The notes below the pieces were generated by a model. The model did not search any database and was not told the origin of the DNA. It was given only the letters and a program-made list of their open reading frames with translations. 64,000 nt of DNA from Phascolarctobacterium sp. (lineage in GTDB: Bacteria; Bacillota; Negativicutes; Acidaminococcales; Acidaminococcaceae): the NCBI GenBank assembly GCA_003150755.1, contig QAMT01000002.1, positions 372,001 to 436,000 of the forward strand, given 5' to 3'. The first letter of the stretch is position 1. Each line of letters begins with the position of its first letter. Of this stretch, positions 1 to 9,531 are shown in pieces. A program made the position numbers and the translations under genes.

Positions 1-662
1 TCGCAGTTGATAAAATAGCAGTGCCCTTCAATGGCGATGTGTTTAATAGTGCTTTGCCATTCATCGTTGTCGTTGGTATTGGGCGAGATATACAGCGTAA
101 TCCCCTTCTGATATAGCGCAGCTCTGGCCAGCGGCATATAGCTTTCCCAGCAAATCATGCTGCCCATCGGGCCCCACGGCGTCTGCGCCAGCGGAAAATA
201 CCCCTTGTCGGCGTCGCCCCACACTACGCGCTCCGAACCGGTCGGTTTCAGCTTGCGGTGTACGGCAGCAAGTTCGCCTTCCGGCGAGAAGAACAGATTA
301 GTGTTATATAATGTAGCCGTTACAGCGTCGCGCTCGGATACACCGATGCTGAGCCACGCGCCTGCTTCTTTGGCGGCCTTAGCCAGAGCTTCGGTTTCTG
401 CGCCCGGCACTACGATGGAATTTTCATAATAACGCTGCCAGTCCTTGCGCCCGTCCGCGTTGCGGCTGCCCACGGTAAAACCAAAGGTCATGCCGTAAGG
501 ATAACCGGGAACAAAAAGCTCTGGAAACACAATCAGCTCGGCTTTGTTAGCCGCACATTCTTTAATGAGGCTGACTGCTTTTTCCACGCAGGCGTTTTTA
601 TCAAACAGCACCGGCGCTGCCTGCACAACGGCAATTCTGCAAAATCTTTTTAAATCTTTCAT
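1..662 (-). CDS. Nitrilase-family carbon-nitrogen hydrolase (C-terminal part missing at window edge)
   Basis: The first 220 codons of a nitrilase-superfamily enzyme are visible; the rest lies beyond position 1. The Glu-Lys-Cys triad is complete: E48 in VFPELFVPG, K137 in HRKLKPT and C171 in MICWESYMP. The K-region followed by SERVVWG and the CWESYMP context resemble true nitrilases (nitrile to carboxylate plus ammonia) more than amidases, but the substrate cannot be read from sequence. The ATG at 662 has an AAAGGAG Shine-Dalgarno sequence (668-674). It lies downstream of the glutamate dehydrogenase terminator, so it is probably a separate transcript. Confidence 0.88.
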   Translation of the reverse strand, partial: MKDLKRFCRIAVVQAAPVLFDKNACVEKAVSLIKECAANKAELIVFPELFVPGYPYGMTFGFTVGSRNADGRKDWQRYYENSIVVPGAETEALAKAAKEAGAWLSIGVSERDAVTATLYNTNLFFSPEGELAAVHRKLKPTGSERVVWGDADKGYFPLAQTPWGPMGSMICWESYMPLARAALYQKGITLYISPNTNDNDEWQSTIKHIAIEGHCYFINC

Positions 663-683
663 AAAAACTCCTTTATACCTATT

Positions 684-716
684 AAAACCCCGGCAATAGT
701 AATACTGCCGGGGTTT
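684..716 (-). terminator. Rho-independent terminator of gdhA
   Basis: An 11-bp perfect stem (685-695 with 706-716, GC-rich core CCCCGGCA) is followed on the minus strand by a short T-run. It sits between the gdhA stop and the nitrilase start, so it most likely ends the gdhA transcript. Confidence 0.75.
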
Positions 717-749
717 CAGCAATCAGTTAAATTTTAAGCTTACAAGCTA

Positions 750-1985
750 TCAATAAGCGCCGCGGAATTTCATGGCTTCATCAAGGCGGTTAAGCGCTAC
801 GATGTAAGCAGCGGTACGCATGTTGACATCATATTTTTTAGCGGTGTCATAAACCTGCTTGAATGCGCCAATCATCAGCTGGGTCTGTTTGTCGATAACT
901 TCTTCTTCCGTCCAGAAATAACGGTACAGGCACTGTACCCATTCAAAATAACTTACGGTTACGCCGCCGCCGTTGGCGAGGATATCCGGCACAACCAGAA
1001 TGCCTTTGGCGTCAAGGATTTCGTCAGCTTCCGGAGTAGTCGGGCCGTTAGCGCCTTCAACGATAATTTTGGCTTTAACGTCAGCCGCATTGTCTTTGGT
1101 AAGCTGCAATTCCATTGCGCACGGGGCAAGCACGGTAACTTCCATTGCCAGAAGGTCGGCGTTGGAAATTTCTTTGCTGCCGGGGAATTTTACTACGCTG
1201 CCGGTAGCCTGTACGTGTTTTTCAACTTCATACGGGTCAAGGCCGTCTTCGTTCATAATTGCGCCGTAAACGTCGCTTAAAGCAACAATTTTAACGCCCA
1301 TGTCGTGGATGAGTTTAGCAGTCCAGCTGCCTACGTTGCCGAAGCCCTGTACTGCGCAAGTTGCTTCTTCCGGCTTAATGCCGAGAGCTTTAATGGCTTC
1401 GCCTGCTGCAACCATTACGCCGCGGCCGGTAGCTGCGGTGCGCCCCAAAGAGCCGCCGATGCAGATAGGTTTGCCGGTAATGAAGCCCGGTTCGTACTGG
1501 CCTTTCAGCTTGCTGTATTCGTCCATCATCCAGCCCATAATCTGAGCGTTGGTATTCATATCAGGGGCAGGAATATCCATTTTTTCGCCGATAATCGGGG
1601 CAATCCTGTCGATGTATCCGCGGGTCAGGCGTTCCAGCTCGCCGGCAGAAAGCTTGGACGGGTCAACAATAATGCCGCCCTTGCCGCCGCCGTAAGGCAG
1701 GTTGGCAACTGCACATTTGCAGGTCATCCAGAAAGCCAGGGTTTTTACTTCGTCCATGTTAACGCTCTGGTGATAGCGGATGCCGCCTTTGGCCGGGCCC
1801 ATAATAGTGCTGTGCTGGCTGCGGTAGCCGGTAAATACCTTCGTCGTGCCGTCGTCCATTTTAACCGGTATGGAAACCTCAAGGGTTCTTTCCGGGCAGG
1901 CGATAATTGCCGCAGCGTTAGGGTCAAGCTTCATTACTTCAATAGCTTTGTTGAGTGGGATTTGCGCCATTTCAAATAAATTCAT
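750..1985 (-). CDS. gdhA: Glutamate dehydrogenase (Glu/Leu/Phe/Val dehydrogenase family)
   Basis: This 411-aa enzyme catalyses the reversible NAD(P)-dependent oxidative deamination of glutamate to 2-oxoglutarate and ammonia. The substrate domain shows GPAKGGIR (63-70) and the catalytic-lysine motif LPYGGGKGG (K102). The Rossmann domain has a GFGNVG dinucleotide loop near residue 215. Length is normal for the hexameric family. The start has an excellent AAAGGAGG Shine-Dalgarno sequence (about 1993-2000). It is flanked by its own terminator and so is monocistronic. In a Negativicute, glutamate dehydrogenase would fit amino-acid fermentation; that role is inferred. Confidence 0.95.
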   Translation of the reverse strand: MNLFEMAQIPLNKAIEVMKLDPNAAAIIACPERTLEVSIPVKMDDGTTKVFTGYRSQHSTIMGPAKGGIRYHQSVNMDEVKTLAFWMTCKCAVANLPYGGGKGGIIVDPSKLSAGELERLTRGYIDRIAPIIGEKMDIPAPDMNTNAQIMGWMMDEYSKLKGQYEPGFITGKPICIGGSLGRTAATGRGVMVAAGEAIKALGIKPEEATCAVQGFGNVGSWTAKLIHDMGVKIVALSDVYGAIMNEDGLDPYEVEKHVQATGSVVKFPGSKEISNADLLAMEVTVLAPCAMELQLTKDNAADVKAKIIVEGANGPTTPEADEILDAKGILVVPDILANGGGVTVSYFEWVQCLYRYFWTEEEVIDKQTQLMIGAFKQVYDTAKKYDVNMRTAAYIVALNRLDEAMKFRGAY

Positions 1986-2133
1986 AATCCATGCCTCCTT
2001 TGAAGTTGTCTTTCGCTTTATGATACAGTAAAATATATTTCCAGCTATATAAAATACTGTTCTTACTTCAATTATAACGCCAACAAAAACAACCGTCTAC
2101 TAATTTTTGCAAATATACAGAATATTTACAAAA

Positions 2134-3435
2134 TCACCATTTTCTGTTCAGTCCGGTAAATTCCGGAAACTCATCGTAAATAGCGCCAAAGTCGATGCCG
2201 GCGACGGTTTTGCCTTTGTATTTTTCGCGCAAATCGGCCATGCCGTTTATAAGATGCTTGCTGGTAATGCCGTATTCGGTCGATAAATAAGCCTCCACAA
2301 ACGCCGCCAGATGGTCGCAGCCCTTCAGCATCCTGCCGTCAACGGCTTTGTAGCCGTGCCCGTCGATGTTGTATTTGCCGTTCAAGTCTTCTTCGCTGCA
2401 CTTTGTGGGCACGCCGTCCAGCATGACGCGGTTGGTAAACTCGTTCTGCGTAAAATAGCTGATTTCATCGTGCCAGCCCCACGGCAGCAGCGGCAGCAGT
2501 TTTTCGGCAACCTGGCGTTTTTCAATATCCTTAATCAAATCGTCCAGCCCTTCAACAGAGGTTTTAACCGGCGAAATGATGTCGCGCGTCAGCACCTCCG
2601 GCAAATCGTGGAACAGACCGCACAAAAAGTCGTTAACCACGCGCTCGTCCGATGCGCCAAGCTGCACGGCGCAGAAATAACCCAAAATTGCCACAATCAG
2701 CACATGCCCCATAACGGAAGTTTCCGGCACGCGCGGCGACTGCGCCCAGCGCTTCTGAAAGCGCAGCTGCCCCACCAAATCCACAAATTTACTGGTTTTG
2801 CCCTTCAGCGACAGCTTTTGCACGCCGGCCAGGCCGTAATGGTCCTCAATCTCGCTTTCGATAGCGGCTTTGGTGTCCTCCACGCCGTAAATGCCCTGGT
2901 TAAAATGGTAGATGATGCCAAACTCCCACTGCGTGGCCAGATAATGCGCCGCCCGCAGCAGCTTTTTCTCCAGGCGGTATTCTTCGGGGTGGTCAAACCA
3001 GCGTTTTAACTTGGCAAAAAACACCTCGTCCATATCGTCCACGCGCTTTTCAAGCTGGTCATAAATCCAGGCATTGAGCTTCGCCCCATGTACGCGCATC
3101 AGCTCGTGGTAAATCGGCGGCTTGATGTCGGTTAAAATAATGCGGTGCATAAATTCAAAAATGCCGCCTTCAATCAGCACGCGCCAGTTAAGTTCGGCGC
3201 CGTGGTCCTGCTCCTCGTATTTAGCGATGATGTACAAAATCATCATCTTGTGCGCCTGCTTGTCCAGCTCCGTAAAGCCGTTGGGACGGATATGGTCGTT
3301 CCAGCGCTGGATATGCGCCGCTTCAAACAAAAATTCAATAAATTTTTTATTCAGCAATTTTTTCACCTCGCAAAGCCCGTAAACTTTGGTTTTTGGCAGC
3401 CGTATTTTTGTTTTTGTGTACAGATTTTCCGTCAA
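2134..3435 (-). CDS. HD-domain phosphohydrolase (YfbR/HD_3-like)
   Basis: Up to 433 aa. The central HD domain shows the metal-binding set H244 in MGHVL, HD at 276-277 in LFHDLPE, and a distal Asp in KGCDHLAAF. The arrangement resembles the HD_3/YfbR 5'-nucleotidase group, but the protein is about twice as long and the N-terminal half is not recognised; the substrate is unknown. The longest reading uses a TTG start at 3435 with a weak ribosome site. A TTG at 3357, preceded by GAGGTG at about 3363-3369, is an alternative that would remove 26 residues. It is divergent from potA. Confidence 0.7.
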   Translation of the reverse strand: MTENLYTKTKIRLPKTKVYGLCEVKKLLNKKFIEFLFEAAHIQRWNDHIRPNGFTELDKQAHKMMILYIIAKYEEQDHGAELNWRVLIEGGIFEFMHRIILTDIKPPIYHELMRVHGAKLNAWIYDQLEKRVDDMDEVFFAKLKRWFDHPEEYRLEKKLLRAAHYLATQWEFGIIYHFNQGIYGVEDTKAAIESEIEDHYGLAGVQKLSLKGKTSKFVDLVGQLRFQKRWAQSPRVPETSVMGHVLIVAILGYFCAVQLGASDERVVNDFLCGLFHDLPEVLTRDIISPVKTSVEGLDDLIKDIEKRQVAEKLLPLLPWGWHDEISYFTQNEFTNRVMLDGVPTKCSEEDLNGKYNIDGHGYKAVDGRMLKGCDHLAAFVEAYLSTEYGITSKHLINGMADLREKYKGKTVAGIDFGAIYDEFPEFTGLNRKW

Positions 3436-3646
3436 TCTTTTTACAGGGTAACATGTCTGTTAACGCAGGACATATAAGATATGCAGTGCGCAAAAAGCGC
3501 ATATTTAAAAACTTATCGCACTAATATTACACTTGCGTAAAAAATCCGCATTTTTCGGAAAAATCCGCCAAAAACCGTTTTTATTCTTTACGAAGTTTAA
3601 TATTCTCTGTTTTTTTTGACAGTCCTGCATTTTTTTCAAAAAAGCA

Positions 3647-3676
3647 TTGATTTTTTTACACAATTTTGTTTATAAT
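3647..3676 (+). promoter_or_regulatory. Predicted sigma-A promoter of potABCD
   Basis: TTGATT at 3647-3652 and TATAAT at 3671-3676 are separated by 18 bp. They lie in an AT-rich 260-bp gap between the divergent HD-domain gene and potA. No clear operator is visible. Confidence 0.6.
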
Positions 3677-3699
3677 ATGATATTATTATAGTTAGTAAT

Positions 3700-4746
3700 A
3701 TGCAAACAAAATTTTTTATGAAAGGTTGTGACAACAAAAAAATGCAAGAAATGATCCGTTTGCAGGGAATAACCAAAAAGTACGGCAATAACCTCATCAT
3801 CCCCAAGCTGGACCTGACTATTTACGACGGTGAGTTTTTAACACTGCTGGGCCCTTCCGGCTGCGGCAAAACCACTTTGCTGCGCATGATAGCCGGCCTT
3901 GACACCCCCACTACCGGTAAGGTTTTTCTGGATGACGAAGACGTTACCAACAAGCCGCCCTATAAACGTGATGTCAATATGGTTTTTCAGCACTATGCAC
4001 TGTTCCCTCACATGACTGTTGAGGAAAATATAAAGTTCGGCCTGATGATGAAAAAGGTTCCCGCCGAGGAACAGAAAGAGCGTGTGGCGCAGGTGCTGTA
4101 CCTGACGCAGCTTGAAGAGTTCCGCAACCGCCGTCCGCAGCAGATGAGCGGCGGCCAGCAGCAGCGCGTTGCCATCGCCCGCGCGCTTGTTAACAACCCC
4201 AAAGTGCTGCTTCTGGACGAACCGCTGGGCGCTTTGGACTACCAGCTTCGCAAAAACTTGCAGCTGGAACTTAAAAACCTTCAGCGCGGCCTGGGCCTGA
4301 CCTTTATTTACGTAACGCACGACCAGGAAGAAGCCCTTACCATGAGCGACCGCATCGTGGTTATGAATAAAGGCGTTATCGAACAGGACGACGACCCGGA
4401 TACGATTTACCACTACCCCAACACGCGCTTTGTTGCCAAGTTCATCGGCGAAAGCAACTTTTTTGAAATAGAAAACGAAACGCTTGTTATCCGCCCGGAA
4501 AAACTGAACCTGTGCCCGGAATACGAGGACGAGGCCGCCGAAAAATCGCACCCGGAGCCGGGCTATTACGGCACTGTGGTTGACGTTGTTTTTTACGGCA
4601 CTATTGATAAAGTCTTTATCCGCCTGGATAACTCGAACCAGACCGTTGTTGCCTACCAGTATTTTGACGACGTTAAACGCTGGAGCCCCGATGAGCGTGT
4701 GGGCATCTGGTGGCATAAGAAAGACGAGGTGAGAGTAACGCGATGA
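3700..4746 (+). CDS. potA: Spermidine/putrescine ABC transporter, ATP-binding subunit
   Basis: ATPase of the polyamine importer. Walker A GPSGCGKTT, the signature MSGGQQQR, Walker B LLLDEPLGALD and the switch histidine in YVTHDQEE are all present, followed by a C-terminal TOBE-like segment containing VIRPEKL. The 348-aa reading starts at 3700, only about 17 nt after the predicted transcription start and without a ribosome site. ATGs at 3742 or 3751 match the usual N-terminus (MIRLQGITKKYG) better, so the true start is uncertain. The stop overlaps the potB start by 4 nt, indicating translational coupling. Confidence 0.93.
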   Translation: MQTKFFMKGCDNKKMQEMIRLQGITKKYGNNLIIPKLDLTIYDGEFLTLLGPSGCGKTTLLRMIAGLDTPTTGKVFLDDEDVTNKPPYKRDVNMVFQHYALFPHMTVEENIKFGLMMKKVPAEEQKERVAQVLYLTQLEEFRNRRPQQMSGGQQQRVAIARALVNNPKVLLLDEPLGALDYQLRKNLQLELKNLQRGLGLTFIYVTHDQEEALTMSDRIVVMNKGVIEQDDDPDTIYHYPNTRFVAKFIGESNFFEIENETLVIRPEKLNLCPEYEDEAAEKSHPEPGYYGTVVDVVFYGTIDKVFIRLDNSNQTVVAYQYFDDVKRWSPDERVGIWWHKKDEVRVTR

Positions 4747-5600
4747 AAAACGGAAAACTGATGGTTGCTCCGGCAATGCTGTGGTTAAGCATCTTTTTCG
4801 TTATCCCGCTTCTCATCGTTGTTGCCGTTTCCTTTGCCGGACGCACGCCTTACGGACAAGTTATTTTTGAATTTACCATTGCCAATTATGTGCGCTTTTT
4901 AGAGCCTTTGTATTTGCAGATTTTTGCAGATACCCTTATCGTCGCCATTATCACCACCGCAGCTACCATTGTAATGGGCTACCCGCTGGCGTATTTTATC
5001 GCGCGCCTGCCCAAAAAGTGGCAGCAGCCCGGGCTGATACTGGTTATGATTCCGTTCTGGATTAACTTTTTAATCCGCTCTTATGCGTGGGTAATTATTC
5101 TGCGCACGCAGGGCGTAGTCAACACCCTGCTGATGAAAATGGGGCTGATTGACCAGCCGCTGCAAATGCTTTACAACGACGCCGCCGTTATGCTCGGCAT
5201 GATTTACGCACTGCTGCCGTTTATGGTGCTGCCGATTTACGTTTCCATCGAGCAGCTCGACCTGCGCTTACTCGAAGCAGCAAGCGACCTCGGCGCGTCG
5301 CCGCTGACGGCTTTCCGCAAAATTACGCTGCCGCTGACGATGCCCGGCATCGCCGCAGGCACAATTTTGGTGTTTATTTCCTCGCTCGGCATGTTTGTTG
5401 TGCCGGACGTTATGGGCGGCGCCAAATCCGCCCTTATCGGCAACCTCATCCAGAACCAGTTCCTTGCTGCGCGCGACTGGCCTTTCGGCTCGGCGCTTTC
5501 CATCGTGCTGGCAGTGATGAGCCTTGTGCTGATTATCCTTTACTACAAAGCCTTACAGTCGCAGGAAGGGGGTAAAGCCGATGCAAAAGACGTGGCGTAG
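4743..5600 (+). CDS. potB: Spermidine/putrescine ABC transporter permease PotB
   Basis: A 285-aa inner-membrane permease with about six hydrophobic segments and the binding-protein-dependent permease EAA loop (EAASDLGASP, then TLPLTMPG) that docks on PotA. It overlaps potA by 4 nt and potC by 20 nt, so the operon is tightly coupled. It ends at TAG, which shows that TAG serves as a genuine stop codon in this genome. Confidence 0.93.
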   Translation: MKNGKLMVAPAMLWLSIFFVIPLLIVVAVSFAGRTPYGQVIFEFTIANYVRFLEPLYLQIFADTLIVAIITTAATIVMGYPLAYFIARLPKKWQQPGLILVMIPFWINFLIRSYAWVIILRTQGVVNTLLMKMGLIDQPLQMLYNDAAVMLGMIYALLPFMVLPIYVSIEQLDLRLLEAASDLGASPLTAFRKITLPLTMPGIAAGTILVFISSLGMFVVPDVMGGAKSALIGNLIQNQFLAARDWPFGSALSIVLAVMSLVLIILYYKALQSQEGGKADAKDVA

Positions 5601-6375
5601 CCATATGCTTTTAGCCTACTCGCTGGTAATACTGGCCTTTTTGTACCTACCCCTTCTGATACTGGCGCTGTATTCTTTTAACGAATCGCGCATCAACGCG
5701 GTGTGGACCGGCTTTACGCTGGACTGGTATGCCTCGCTGTTTCAGAACAGGCGCGTGCTGGAAGCCTTGATGAACAGCCTCTTTATCGCCGTTATCAGCA
5801 CCGTTACCAGCACCGTACTCGGCACCATTGCCGCCATTGCGCTCAACAAATACCAGTATAAATGTAAACCCGTCATCAACGGCCTGTTATACCTGCCGAT
5901 ACTGATTCCGGAAATCGTTATGGGCCTTTCGCTTCTGGTGCTGTTTGCACAGACGCAGGTGCCCCTTGGCAAAACCACGCTGATACTGGCGCACATTACG
6001 TTTTGCCTGTCGTTTGTAGTAATTACCGTCAACGCAAGGCTTGAAGGCATGCGCCAGGAGCTGGAACAGGCTGCGATGGACTTATATGCAACGCCGTTTC
6101 AGACCTTCCGCTACATTACGCTGCCGCTGGCCATGCCCGGCATCGTCGCGGGCGCGCTGATTGCCTTTACCCTTTCCATTGATGACTTTATCATCAGCTT
6201 CTTTGTGGCCGGGCCTAACTCCACCACGCTGCCGCTTTACATCTACGCTATGGTAAAACGCGGCATCTCGCCGGAAATCAACGCCCTTTCCACCCTGCTG
6301 ATGTGCGCAACCATCTCACTCATCATCATAGCGCAGATACTTCAGCCGCAGCACAGCAGCAAAAACAAAGATTGA
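5581..6375 (+). CDS. potC: Spermidine/putrescine ABC transporter permease PotC
   Basis: A 264-aa second permease of the polyamine importer. It has six hydrophobic segments and an EAA-type loop (QAAMDLYATP followed by TLPLAMPG). It pairs with PotB to form the membrane channel. Its start lies inside the end of potB, and GGAAGGGGG just upstream is a strong ribosome site. The next gene, the binding protein, begins about 50 nt downstream. Confidence 0.93.
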   Translation: MQKTWRSHMLLAYSLVILAFLYLPLLILALYSFNESRINAVWTGFTLDWYASLFQNRRVLEALMNSLFIAVISTVTSTVLGTIAAIALNKYQYKCKPVINGLLYLPILIPEIVMGLSLLVLFAQTQVPLGKTTLILAHITFCLSFVVITVNARLEGMRQELEQAAMDLYATPFQTFRYITLPLAMPGIVAGALIAFTLSIDDFIISFFVAGPNSTTLPLYIYAMVKRGISPEINALSTLLMCATISLIIIAQILQPQHSSKNKD

Positions 6376-6425
6376 TACCCGAAGCGGTTCAATAAAATCA
6401 CAATAAAGAAAGGATGATTTGCAAA

Positions 6426-7490
6426 ATGAAAAAACTTTTGGTCTTTCTCGTATCCGTACTGACCATGGCCCTGCTTTTGACCGGCTGCGGAGGTGATACC
6501 GGCAAGAAAGATGCAGCAGGCGAAGAACAGGTACTCAACCTTTTCAGCTGGGCCGACAACTTTGACCCGGAGGTAATCGCTGAGTTTGAAAAACAATATA
6601 ACTGCAAAGTTAACTACGACGTGTTTGCAAACAATGAAGAACTTCTGGCAAAAATCCAGGCCGGCGGCGCACAGTACGACGTAATCCAGCCGTCCGACTA
6701 CATGGTGGCAACCATGCTCAAACTTGACCTTCTGGAAAAAATGAACATGGACAACATCCCCAACGCACAAAACCTTGTCAGCACCTTAAAAGCCCCTGTT
6801 TATGACCCGACCGGCGAATATTCCCTGGTTTACACCTGGGGCATTACCGGCATCGCCTACAACAAAAACTATGTTAAAGACGTGCCCGACAGCTGGGAAG
6901 ATTTGTGGAACCCCGAATATGCAGGCCGCCTGATTCTTTTGAACGACAGCCGCGAAACCATCGGCATGGCGCTGAAGAAAAACGGTTTTTCCAACAACAG
7001 CACCGACCCTGCCGAAGTTGAAAAAGCTTTTCAGGATTTGAAGGCGCTTGCACCTAACGTACTGGCATTTGACACCGACACCATCAAACAAAAATTCATT
7101 GCCGAAGAAGCATGGATTGGCACAATGTGGACCGGCGACGCCAGCTACACCTACAAAGATAACCCGAACGTAGGCTTTGTAGTGCCTAAAGAAGGCGCAA
7201 CCATCTGGGCCGACACCTTTGCAATCCCCAAAGGCGCCAAACATAAAGAACTGGCCGAAAAATTCATCAACTTTATCTATGACCCGCAAATCAGCGCTAA
7301 AAACTACGAATACATCGGCTACAACGACCCGAACGAAAAAGCCCAGGAATTCCACAGCGAAGAATTCAAAAACGACCCGATGCTGAAAATCGGCATGGAA
7401 AACATCGACAAGGGCGAATGGCTTATCGACATCGGCGAATCCCTGCCCATGTACGACCGTTACTGGACCGAGCTGAAAACCTCCAAATAA
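6426..7490 (+). CDS. potD: Spermidine/putrescine-binding lipoprotein
   Basis: Periplasm-facing substrate-binding protein of the polyamine importer. Starting at the ATG at 6426 gives 354 residues with a lipoprotein signal: MKK, a hydrophobic core and the lipobox LLTGC, predicting lipidation of the Cys. An upstream in-frame ATG at 6414 would add MICK and is less likely, because the AAAGGA ribosome site (6407-6412) fits 6426. The mature part begins with NLFSWADNF and contains a YDVIQPSDY segment typical of PotD/PotF proteins. It is the last gene of potABCD and is followed by a terminator. Confidence 0.93.
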   Translation: MKKLLVFLVSVLTMALLLTGCGGDTGKKDAAGEEQVLNLFSWADNFDPEVIAEFEKQYNCKVNYDVFANNEELLAKIQAGGAQYDVIQPSDYMVATMLKLDLLEKMNMDNIPNAQNLVSTLKAPVYDPTGEYSLVYTWGITGIAYNKNYVKDVPDSWEDLWNPEYAGRLILLNDSRETIGMALKKNGFSNNSTDPAEVEKAFQDLKALAPNVLAFDTDTIKQKFIAEEAWIGTMWTGDASYTYKDNPNVGFVVPKEGATIWADTFAIPKGAKHKELAEKFINFIYDPQISAKNYEYIGYNDPNEKAQEFHSEEFKNDPMLKIGMENIDKGEWLIDIGESLPMYDRYWTELKTSK

Positions 7491-7574
7491 TTGCAGTAAC
7501 TGCAATTGAGGCAGCAGCAAACTAACTACGCTCCATTTTGTGTGTGATAAACTGTATTGGCCTTTCATGGCAAA

Positions 7575-7612
7575 CCCTCCTTTGATTAACTGTCAGAGGA
7601 GGGATTTTTTTG
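7575..7612 (+). terminator. Terminator of potABCD
   Basis: CCCTCCT (7575-7581) pairs with AGGAGGG (7597-7603) and is followed by a T-rich tail. Confidence 0.8.
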
Positions 7613-7620
7613 TTTGGAAT

Positions 7621-7752
7621 TCTCGCAATTATTCTAATAAATTGTAATAAAAAGATTGTTATTATTACAATAACTTGCTTTTTCTCACAATTTTATTATA
7701 ATAATATTATGAGAATTGTTATAATCAGTTTTTTATTATAATAATTGTGAGA
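7621..7752 (+). promoter_or_regulatory. Operator/promoter region of the AlbA_2-type regulator
   Basis: A near-perfect 32-bp palindrome (7683-7714) has arms beginning TCTCAcAAT and centred on ATTATAAT. A degenerate arm lies upstream (7621-7640, same orientation) and another downstream in the opposite orientation (7733-7752), ending beside the ribosome site of the next gene. A promoter TTGCTT (7675-7680), 16 bp, TATAAT (7697-7702) falls inside the palindrome. A bound protein would therefore block transcription, most simply as autoregulation by the following gene product (inference). Confidence 0.6.
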
Positions 7753-7765
7753 ATTGGAGTGCAAA

Positions 7766-9412
7766 ATGTTAAAATTACCAGCAAAAGAAACTTTAACAAT
7801 CGAATTTAAAAGCGACCTGAAATGCTTATCGGATAATGATATTATTGATGCCATCGTCGGCCTTGCCAATACCGAAGGAGGCCAGCTTTATCTGGGCATT
7901 GAAGATAACGGAACTGCAACAGGACTGCACAACAACCATAAAGACGTAATAAAAATGGGCGTTATGGTCGCCAACAAAACTGTTCCATCTTTAGCCATCA
8001 GAATTGATATAATCAACTACGGCAACATCCCTGTAATGCTTTTTGAAATACCAAAAAGCCAAAGCATTGTAGCAACATCAGGCGGCAAAGTTTTAAAACG
8101 CCGTTTAAAAGCTAACGGCGAACCTGAAAACGTACCTATGTTCCCTTATGAATTTAACAGCCGTCTTTCGGAATTAGGCAAATTGGATTTTTCTAAACAA
8201 CCACTGCCGGAAGCAACTCTTAACGATTTTGACGAAAACGAAATACGAAGGCTAAGAACAACCATTGACGTCCGTAATGGTGAACGCGCTTTACTGGAGC
8301 TATCGGACGAAGAACTGTTCAAAGCCCTTTCATTAACAGAAAATGTTAACAATACCGTTACACCGACTGTTACAGGATTGCTTTTAATCGGCAAAGAAGA
8401 AAGCATTAAGCGGTTAATCCCTACTGCTGAGTCTGCTTTTCAGGTTCAGGAAGGCAGTACTATCCGTGTTAACGAAATATCGCACAAGCCCCTGATTGCA
8501 ACTTTTGAATTTTTTGAACAAATGTTAAAACCCTGGAACCCGGAACGGGAAATGGAATTAGGCATGTTAAGAGTCCCTATTCCGGAATTTGACCACCGTG
8601 CCTTCAGAGAAGCTTTGGTAAATGCCTTCTCTCACAGAGATTATTCTATTTTGCAAATGACCAGGGTCATTATCGACGAAGAAGGCATGACAATCAGTAA
8701 TCCCGGCGCTTTTATAAGCGGGGTTAACCTTAAAAACCTTATCACCGCCGACCCGCATGGACGTAACCCTAATCTTGCAGACGCACTGAAACGTATAGGG
8801 CTTGCAGAACGTACCGGGCGCGGCATAGACCGAATTTTTGAAGGCTCTATAATCTATGGCAGGCCCCTGCCTGATTATTCCTTATCTGATGAAACATCCG
8901 TAAAAGTATTTATACCAAGGGCACTGCCGGATTTACAATTCTGCAAAATGTTAAAAGAAGAACAACTGCGTTTAGGGCAGCCTTTTTCTATTAACCAGCT
9001 GCTTGTACTGTCTGCATTGCGGACAAATAAAAAATTATCGCTGCATGAAATTTTAGACATTACCTACATTGCAGAAACCAAAGCTAAGAACGTACTTAAC
9101 AAACTTATAGAAATCGGTTTGGTTGAAGCAATCGGCAGCGGGCGCAGCACAAACTATATCTTAAGCGCCAAAGTATATAAATCTGAATCTAAAGCTATTG
9201 CCTATGTACGCCAAAGCAATATCGACAGAATTAAATATCAGGAACTGATAATGAAACTTGCCGATACTCAAGGATACGTAACTACCAAAGATGTAGCAGA
9301 ACTTTTAAACATTACAATCGTACAAGCACGCTATTTAATAAACAAACTCCTTGATAATAATATACTGATTAAAACCGGTACCAGCCGCAACACAAAATAT
9401 TATATAAAATAA
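7766..9412 (+). CDS. Schlafen/AlbA_2 plus histidine-kinase-type ATPase transcriptional regulator
   Basis: A 548-aa protein from ATG 7766 (TTGGAG ribosome site just upstream). The N-terminal AlbA_2 (Schlafen-like) domain contains EFKSDLK and ANTEGGQLYLGIED. The middle carries a GHKL-type ATP-binding fold (REALVNAFSHRDY, then ERTGRGIDRI). The C-terminus looks like two winged-helix modules. Such proteins are often annotated as putative DNA-binding regulators or RecG-like; their biochemical role is poorly known. The dyads directly upstream suggest it controls itself. It is monocistronic, with a terminator after it. Confidence 0.8.
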   Translation: MLKLPAKETLTIEFKSDLKCLSDNDIIDAIVGLANTEGGQLYLGIEDNGTATGLHNNHKDVIKMGVMVANKTVPSLAIRIDIINYGNIPVMLFEIPKSQSIVATSGGKVLKRRLKANGEPENVPMFPYEFNSRLSELGKLDFSKQPLPEATLNDFDENEIRRLRTTIDVRNGERALLELSDEELFKALSLTENVNNTVTPTVTGLLLIGKEESIKRLIPTAESAFQVQEGSTIRVNEISHKPLIATFEFFEQMLKPWNPEREMELGMLRVPIPEFDHRAFREALVNAFSHRDYSILQMTRVIIDEEGMTISNPGAFISGVNLKNLITADPHGRNPNLADALKRIGLAERTGRGIDRIFEGSIIYGRPLPDYSLSDETSVKVFIPRALPDLQFCKMLKEEQLRLGQPFSINQLLVLSALRTNKKLSLHEILDITYIAETKAKNVLNKLIEIGLVEAIGSGRSTNYILSAKVYKSESKAIAYVRQSNIDRIKYQELIMKLADTQGYVTTKDVAELLNITIVQARYLINKLLDNNILIKTGTSRNTKYYIK

Positions 9413-9416
9413 ACAA

Positions 9417-9463
9417 AACCCTCCGCCAAAGAATTTATTTCTTCAGCGGAGGGTTGTTTTTTG
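9417..9463. terminator. Bidirectional terminator between convergent genes
   Basis: AACCCTCCGC (9417-9426) pairs with GCGGAGGGTT (9446-9455), with a T-run on the plus side and an A-rich flank that gives T on the minus strand. It serves the regulator gene (+) and ksgA (-). Confidence 0.75.
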
Positions 9464-9531
9464 TCCTGATTATTTGTAATTTGATTTTTTAATGTTACTA
9501 TTTATTTTTTATGTTCTATTTTTTTGCGTAT

